NCBI GenBank assembly: GCA_029747585.1
Contig: JAPEVF010001072.1
Span: 1-14,397 of the forward strand
Reading direction: 5' to 3'
Origin: Pleurotus djamor
Taxonomy: Eukaryota > Basidiomycota > Agaricomycetes > Agaricales > Pleurotaceae
DNA length: 14,397 nucleotides
Part shown: piece after piece, positions 8,990 to 14,397 of the stretch
Position numbering within the stretch: position 1 is the stretch's first letter
Layout of the letters: every line of letters starts with the position of its first letter
Made by a program: the position numbers and the translations under genes
Notes under the pieces: generated by a model
Database searches by the model: none
What the model saw: only the letters and a program-made list of their open reading frames with translations
Told to the model about the DNA's origin: nothing

Positions 8990-10162
8990 CTAGGAGTCCA
9001 TCCGGAGGGACGGATTCTGCCACCATGAAACCTCTCCAGCCCCGATTCTATCTACGCCCTGTATATCTACACTCGAGACCCCAGCCTTATTACGAGCATA
9101 ACGATAACATCTCGAAGGGCACGGCCGGACGTCCTCCCTCGACAACCATTGATTGACTTGAACGTCTAAAACCCGCAAATTGGGCAGACCTTCAATCACT
9201 TTTTGGAGGTCTACCGGAGGTTTGACGGAGTCGTCTGGGTTGGGCGGAGTCTTATATAGTTCGCTCAACCCTGATTCAAGGACCAACAGGACGTATGTTA
9301 ACCTGCGGAGAGATGATAATGACTGAAGCCCCCCTAGCAAGTCTTCGACTGGTCGGTAAGACTAGGATGAAGGTTTGAATACGACTCTAATGAGCAAGGG
9401 CAAACTTACGAAGCGCGGATAAACCTGGAGTTGCTGTAGGTTTGGGAATTGGAGGGCCGTAAGAACCAATTCCTGTCTTCCTGAATTTGACAGGGCAAGC
9501 GTCTGGACAACTTCGGAATCGCATTCAGGAGGCAGGATGAATACCCCTCTATCATCAGTCCCGAATATGAGCTCAAGATGGGGGATGGTCCGGTTTGGAA
9601 GGATGACATGCGCCGCACGGACACATGTCGAGAGCGTAGAGAGACGACCTAACGCGTTAGGTGATACGAATTGTGCCCAATGGTATGGCCCCCCGTGGTA
9701 GTCGCCCATATTTTCAACTTTCAAGTACCGAAGATGTGGTTGAGCGTTCAAAAACGAAGCAAATGCCTTTTCATCGAAGATTTGATTGAGCCAAACAAGG
9801 TGGGTCAGTGTCGAATTAGTTTGGAGAGAAGCCCAGGACTCAGTAAACGGTACGCCCCTCTCCTCGATGACTGAGAGTCGACGGAGATTCGGGAGTAAGT
9901 CAAATGCTGGGAATCGGAACGCATAATCCAGGTGAAGGGAATGGATGAAGGTCGCTTTCCGGTGATCCGCGTTGGAGATATTTTCAATGAATTCCTGAAT
10001 GCGAGGTGTCGCGACGTGGGTGAGGTCAACATCGCAATAGATGAGGGGTTCAAGAGCACGGTGCAAACGTCTGTTCGTGCAGCAAAGCAGTTTAATAGTT
10101 GGGAGACCGTTGTAATAAGCAATTTCGAGGAGCAATTCGTCGGGAAGGGAGAGGATGTTCAT
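8990..10162 (-). CDS. F-box-like protein, two exons
   Basis: Exon 1 is 10162-9410 and exon 2 is 9361-8990, joined over a 48-nt intron with donor GTAAGT and acceptor tcctag. The product is 374 residues. The F-box lies at about 5-45, starting LPDELLLEIAYYNGLPTIKL and running to EPLIYCDVDL. The remainder is leucine-rich without strict LRR consensus (LLPNLRRLSVIEERGVPF, IPHLELIFGTDD, FPNLQQLQVYPRF). F-box proteins recruit substrates to SCF ubiquitin ligases through Skp1; the target is unknown. It is a paralogue of the gene at 1074-2296: same exon layout, the phase-0 intron just after PRF in both, and matching segments from start to end. The ATG at 10162 follows a pyrimidine-rich stretch on the coding strand. 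The reading frame is intact, unlike its paralogue. Confidence 0.82.
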
Positions 10163-10412
10163 GGTGGAGATAAAGGGAGGAATGTGATGGTTGTTTGAAT
10201 GTTTATATTAGGGACGCGAAGAGGGGAGAGATATAGGAGATAAAGTATAGTAGAGGATAATCACTGAGACCGATGTTATAACCGAGTCCATAGGTGTAAC
10301 GCCAAGGCTCATGTGCTGATGAGCGAGCGGGTGCATAAGGGAAATCAGTGCTTTAATGAGAGCGTCCTCCTAAGGATACAATAAGTCCAACGTCCATGAA
10401 ACAAGAGGCGGT
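10163..10412. promoter_or_regulatory. Spacer: right F-box promoter and kinase 3' end
   Basis: A spacer of 250 bases between two genes on the same strand. On the - strand the bases just before the F-box ATG are C/T-rich, common ahead of fungal start codons. Positions 10353-10369 may be a small last exon of the kinase gene. No other site was recognised. Confidence 0.35.
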
Positions 10413-12806
10413 TCACTTACGTTTCCTGCCTTTCTCAGGCTCCGACTCAGCCTTCCTCTTCGGTCGCTCAGCTCGCTTTCCCATCGTGCTCCTTTCTTTC
10501 GAGCAATCCAATTCAACATCACATCCTTCATCCTCCCACTTTACGATATACTTGAGCAAAATCCTCGTGATCGCTTCGTGCAGATGAAGGGGTTCTGGCT
10601 CTGGTTGCAAGCGCCGATAATCCGGACGAACTTGTTCAGAAAGCTCGAAGAGGAGAGGACCGACGAAGGACAGTCGATGGTGCAAGTATTTGGGCCAATT
10701 ATCCTTTGGAACCAACAGGATAGGGGATCGGCTATCATGGGAGGAAGAGATTTCGTGCGATTCGATGAGGTTCCAGAGAAAGAGGAACCAATTATTATGT
10801 AGGTCTTCCTCGTCGTCGCTCTTGGACTCCTCGTCCTTTGGTTGGTGACGAGGGACGGCGCGTAGAAGAAACCATAACATAACCCAGAACACCGACTCGG
10901 CATCGTCACGAGGATGTTGAAGCCAGGGACTTGACGGACGATTCAGTTTTGCAGAACCGCCATGGAAAGTGGCGTCCTTCCCTTCTTTATCAGCGAAGAA
11001 TCGCAACGTATGCTTTTCTCGAGAATAGGCGGTTTCGTAAACCTCAGCGGCGCGGCCTTCTAACTGAGGCATAGGCTTGAAGGGATGTTCATTAACATTT
11101 TTTCCTTTAGCGCAGTTTGCACGAGAGATAAATCGCGGAGTTCCCTGTAACGAAAAATAGATGAGGGAATGAGGAACATTGGAACAGAGTAACAAAACCT
11201 ACGCAATGAGACGCAATGTGTTTGGTATATTTTCCTTTACCATGAAGGTAGTGGTCCTCGTAGAGGGCTTCCTCGAACCTATCCGTACGAACTTCAGAAG
11301 CATCGTACTCGGCTGAACCGTCCAAGTCTATAAGGCGCGAGAGGGGAGGTGCATAGTTCTTTGTTCTACGGCAATTCATCAGTCCAGTCACTGGCGGAGC
11401 AGATCCTTGAAAAGGCCACTCACACATCCAAAACTTCAGTAATGAATTTAGGCCGATTCGGGCTCTGGAGGACTCGCGGTTCTCTGGCCTCCTTGGGATT
11501 GATCAAGATATTGCCAATGCTAATGTCACGGTGCATGATATTCAGATGTTCGAAAGCATAGCGATGAGCTAAAAGAGGAGATCAACGGAGGAAAAATGAT
11601 GATCACATTGGCGTACAAACCTTGAATCGCATCAAACATAACTTTGACGAAGCCCAAGACACTGGAACATTTAGTCAAAGGATCTCCAGTTGTCAACATC
11701 ACCATCCGAGTCTTAGTCACCCTATATCCCTGCCGTCCAACCATGATGGGTTTACCTGGACGCCATTCGACGTCAAAAGCTTCCTCGACGAGACAAAAGC
11801 CAGGCGTATCCTGATTGAATTTGTACTCGAAAGTCTCGCCTTCTTCCGCCCCCTCCCTGTCCACTTCCCCGCCGTGAACAACACCGTAGAGCTCTCTTTC
11901 GTAAAAGAACACGCCTTCCTGTCGATATGAGTCCTTGATCACGATCGGCATCCCGTTCTCATCGAACGTGTAGACGACCCAAGTCATCCGGTTCCAAGGC
12001 CATCCGACCTTCTTGACCTTGCACCCTTTATACACTTTGTCCTTGTCGACACGGACATCCCACAATGGAGCATCCGCGACGGAGTCCACATTGGATAAAG
12101 TGATGGTTGGGTCGAACAGACGAGGAATGCGCTTGTACAGCAGATGGATGTACCCGGCCATAGGCACGAGGTTATCAGACGAGTAGAGTTGACTGTCCAT
12201 CCCTCCCGGATTGCAGCACCGGATCTCATACCCATATAAACCTGAGCCTGAAGGTCGATTCGCGCCATTCGGGGCAGCTAACCCGTATAAACACACGAGG
12301 TCTGGACGAGCTTGTAGGAGGAGGGCTAACGCGGTGCCGCAGCTGGCTGCATCGGTAGTGGTATCGACGACCTGCAGATCCTCGACCACTGAGTAGACGT
12401 GATGCCATGGAATGGGGCTCTCCTGTTTCTTCAGCTGTTTGTAGATGCCGTTCGGGATGGCCACAATCTGAGGAGGAGATTCTTCGTAATTATCGGGATG
12501 ATGGGCGAGCGGGGCGTTGACTTCAACGAAGACGATCCTTTCTTGGTCTTTGGCATACACGTCTAGCATGGGTTAGTCAAGCACCAGCAGAGGACGAGGG
12601 AGCTTACTATGTATCTCTTCACTGAGTCGATTGAGAGTGGAAATGATTGGAGGCTGTCGAAACTTGGAATTCGTCGAGTCCCTTAGTGTCCTTGAGGTAG
12701 AGGTTATCTTGTTTGCGATATCTACGAGACCACTTGGGATCCGGAGATAGTCCTTGCAGAAGCCATCATCGTCTTTGGGGGAAGGGATATAGTTATGGAC
12801 CACCAT
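10413..12806 (-). CDS. FunK1-type fungal protein kinase
   Basis: Five exons: 12806-12608, 12562-11621, 11568-11424, 11365-11203, 11144-10413. The joined frame is 2181 nt, 726 residues, with GT-AG introns of 45-58 nt. Kinase marks: the likely ATP-binding lysine in PIVIKDSYR at about residue 276, then the FunK1 hallmark HRDISIGNIL with HRD at 393-395, then LIDLDGSAEYD at 440-450 where DLD stands in the DFG position, and GTPRFIS in the activation segment. Later DDAESVFWVMLWFL matches the conserved helix of the lower lobe. An acidic stretch (KDEESKSDDEEDL) and a lysine/arginine-rich tail with two basic clusters suggest a nuclear protein. FunK1 kinases are a large agaricomycete-expanded group, mostly of unknown role. 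A consensus donor at the 3' end (GTAAGT at 10420-10415) could splice to 10369 and change the last residues. The start at 12806 is the first in-frame ATG seen. Confidence 0.88.
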
Positions 12807-13328
12807 TGTGGGGCTTGTGGCAGACAGGATCGTGATGGGATGATAGGAGAGGAGAATGGACGCGGACGGGTGTGCAGTGGTTGAAGTTGGATTGTGTGGG
12901 TTTAGAGAGAGTGGCGGAAGGAGCGCAACAATGCAATGAGTGGGTCAGGTGATCGTGCCCATCTTAGACAGAGGGAACAATGGCTGCACGACCCTGAAAT
13001 TGTCAAAAAGGGTCCTGGCCGAAGTTGGGGCGCGACCTGATGAGGTCGTGCTGTAACTGGTCCCAATGTCCCAATGACTCTGGTTTGTCTTCGAGATCAC
13101 AGTCAACCGCAACGGGTTCCAAATTCGCTTGCTCAGAGGATCTTGGAGGTCTTGCAACTGAAATTGAGACGAACATCCTTATTATGACCAGCCTATGAAG
13201 CACATGTATTAGAATGAAACGATTCTATGTATGAAGTCCGCTAGCTCTCCACTGGGTACGTACTTAACAACAAAAAGAACCTTACTCAACACGGGTACCT
13301 AGGGTCCATGGACTCCGCTGGGTATATT

Positions 13329-13427
13329 ATGACGACCGAGCAACCTCGTGGTCGACCAAGGAACCAGGTCAATCTTGGGAGAATGGAAGCGCTGAAGACT
13401 CAGTGCATCCAAAAGACTCTGCTCTAG
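13329..13427 (+). CDS. Possible short ORF or first exon with AT-hook-like core
   Basis: ATG to TAG, 32 residues, opening MTTEQPRGRPRNQVNLGR. RGRPR matches the core of AT-hook DNA-binding motifs (GRP flanked by basic residues). It is too short to be a convincing gene alone. It could be a first exon or a remnant of a DNA-binding protein or mobile-element gene. No partner exon could be joined with confidence. Confidence 0.2.
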   Translation: MTTEQPRGRPRNQVNLGRMEALKTQCIQKTLL

Positions 13428-13563
13428 AGGGCAAGGGCGTGCGTCAGAATTATAATTTGTGACATACTTGACTCAATTAACTCACCTTTTGATGACTTTC
13501 ACCCAAGGCAACGTTACGCGATGACGGTACCACTTAATGGGCGAGAAAGGGAGCCTTTAGTCC

Positions 13564-13833
13564 TTGATAGTTGGTCTTCGTTGCGATACTCAATTATCAC
13601 AGGAGGCCGGGACTCTCGAGCCCAAAAGCTCGGATGATAGGGAGAATACGGACGCGTTGCGGCCAACCTGGATCATCATCCGACTCTTGGGGCTCGTCGA
13701 CAACTACGCATTGTCGATTTCATACTGTTCGCTCTGCTCGACCTACCAGACCTCAGTTCTGAACCACGAGCGTCGATGCACAAAGATCCTAGGAAAACCG
13801 TTCGAAGTCAGCTACAGTGACGACGAAGTTTGA
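13564..13833 (+). CDS. Possible ORF with a CCHC zinc-finger-like pattern
   Basis: An ORF of 89 residues that ends in TGA. Near its end it has CSLC, then after nine residues H, then after three residues C (C-x2-C-x9-H-x3-C), followed by an acidic end (YSDDEV). The spacing does not match a standard C2H2 finger exactly. It may be chance, or a remnant linked to the AT-hook-like ORF about 140 bases upstream on the same strand. I do not recognise a family. Confidence 0.2.
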   Translation: MIVGLRCDTQLSQEAGTLEPKSSDDRENTDALRPTWIIIRLLGLVDNYALSISYCSLCSTYQTSVLNHERRCTKILGKPFEVSYSDDEV

Positions 13834-14397
13834 CAACTCCAACGGAGATACCCTGTATACTACTGGGACCGCGCTCAACTCGAGTTGACGGAGGACTGAG
13901 GCGTATGCGTACGTGTAACGTTAAAAAGGTGCGTCATCCATGTGATCCGGGTCCGCCGTCTTGAATCTTGGAAATTCCTGTACGGAAAGAGCTTAGTATT
14001 CGGTTACTTAGACCCGTTTTTGAATCGCCACTGACCAATGGCCGTGAACTAGGAAAGGACTTAGGCAGAACTCCCGACTTCCAAGTCTCGTTCGGGGCAC
14101 ATACAAAAAACTGAGTATGCACGGCATTAATGGCCATGGGTTGCTTCACCGGTCAAGTTATTCGCCAGTGCCCGACATTCGATAGTCATGCATCAAATTT
14201 GGCTTCCTAATGTATTTGTTGCGCGTGTAAATGGACTTATCATAACTTGACGACAATGGGAAACTGACCTCGAAGCCGCGTAGGTGTACTCAACACTTCA
14301 GATCATCTCCGAANCCCAGGTAAAAGATTAAAGGTTCTTATGACGTCTTTTTTCGGACAGAAGTTTGGGATTTGTATGTGTCATAGGTTCTTCCTTC

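Larger units (their letters stand above)
12807..14397. other. Region with no recognised gene; kinase promoter at its left end
   Basis: About 1.6 kb upstream of the kinase. The first 100-200 bases should hold the kinase promoter; the coding strand is C/T-rich there. Overlapping - strand ORFs at 12945-13203 and one at 13934-14149 have no family resemblance I can name. Two + strand ORFs are listed separately. An N lies at 14314. There is no transposon terminal repeat, tRNA or other RNA gene that I can see. It may be spacer, the edge of a degraded gene, or an old mobile-element remnant. Confidence 0.45.

Noticed and set aside
12945..13203. Overlapping - strand ORFs upstream of the kinase
   Set aside because: Two frames compete over the same bases, no motif is recognised, and no splice join to the kinase start was found.
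13934..14149. A - strand ORF of 71 residues
   Set aside because: No motif, no neighbouring exon and no family resemblance; chance cannot be excluded.
1..14397. CRISPR arrays, insertion sequences, rRNA or tRNA genes
   Set aside because: No spaced direct repeats, terminal repeats with a transposase, or tRNA-like arm patterns were seen on either strand by eye.

Overview
The window looks like a gene-dense stretch of nuclear DNA from a filamentous basidiomycete, most likely an agaricomycete (mushroom-forming fungus). Three things point there: many short GT-AG introns (44-84 nt, mostly about 50), a protein kinase with the fungal FunK1 signature HRDISIGNI, and several F-box genes of the kind expanded in these fungi. 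I cannot name a species. Six single N bases (303, 2193, 2227, 7154, 7159, 14314) mark a draft assembly. Three of them lie at or next to frame breaks in otherwise good genes.

Layout, left to right. (1) 1-445, + strand: C-terminal end of an F-box/LRR-like protein. (2) 1074-2296, - strand: a two-exon F-box-like gene with frame slips near two Ns. (3) 2462-7089, - strand: a 17-exon gene for a 1267-residue biotin-dependent enzyme with the order biotin carboxylase, KipA/AHS2, KipI/AHS1, biotinyl domain. I assign it as the fungal lactam-utilisation gene lamA (urea-carboxylase-like). (4) 7301-8620, - strand: a 10-exon gene for a 262-residue LamB/YcsF (PxpA-like) protein, assigned as lamB. (5) 8990-10162, - strand: a second two-exon F-box-like gene, a clear paralogue of gene 2 with its intron at the same place. 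(6) 10413-12806, - strand: a five-exon FunK1-type protein kinase. (7) 12807-14397: no recognisable gene, only two weak short ORFs with AT-hook-like and zinc-finger-like patterns.

The core of the window is the lamB-lamA pair, head to tail with 211 bp between them. Bacterial 5-oxoprolinase PxpABC is made of PxpA (LamB/YcsF), PxpB (KipI) and PxpC (KipA), and related bacterial loci also carry biotin carboxylase and biotin carrier genes. Here the same parts are packed into two adjacent genes: LamB alone, and a fusion of the other four. In Aspergillus nidulans the lamA and lamB genes are needed to use 2-pyrrolidinone as a nitrogen source. The likely joint role is therefore ATP- and biotin-linked opening of a lactam (2-pyrrolidinone, 5-oxoproline or a relative) for nitrogen scavenging. 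The substrate is inference. Joining my exon calls gives coding lengths divisible by three with no stop for lamA (3804 nt), lamB (789 nt), the kinase (2181 nt) and the right F-box gene (1125 nt), which supports these models.

Two F-box paralogues on the same strand bracket the lam pair. This suggests the pair sits between the halves of an old local duplication.
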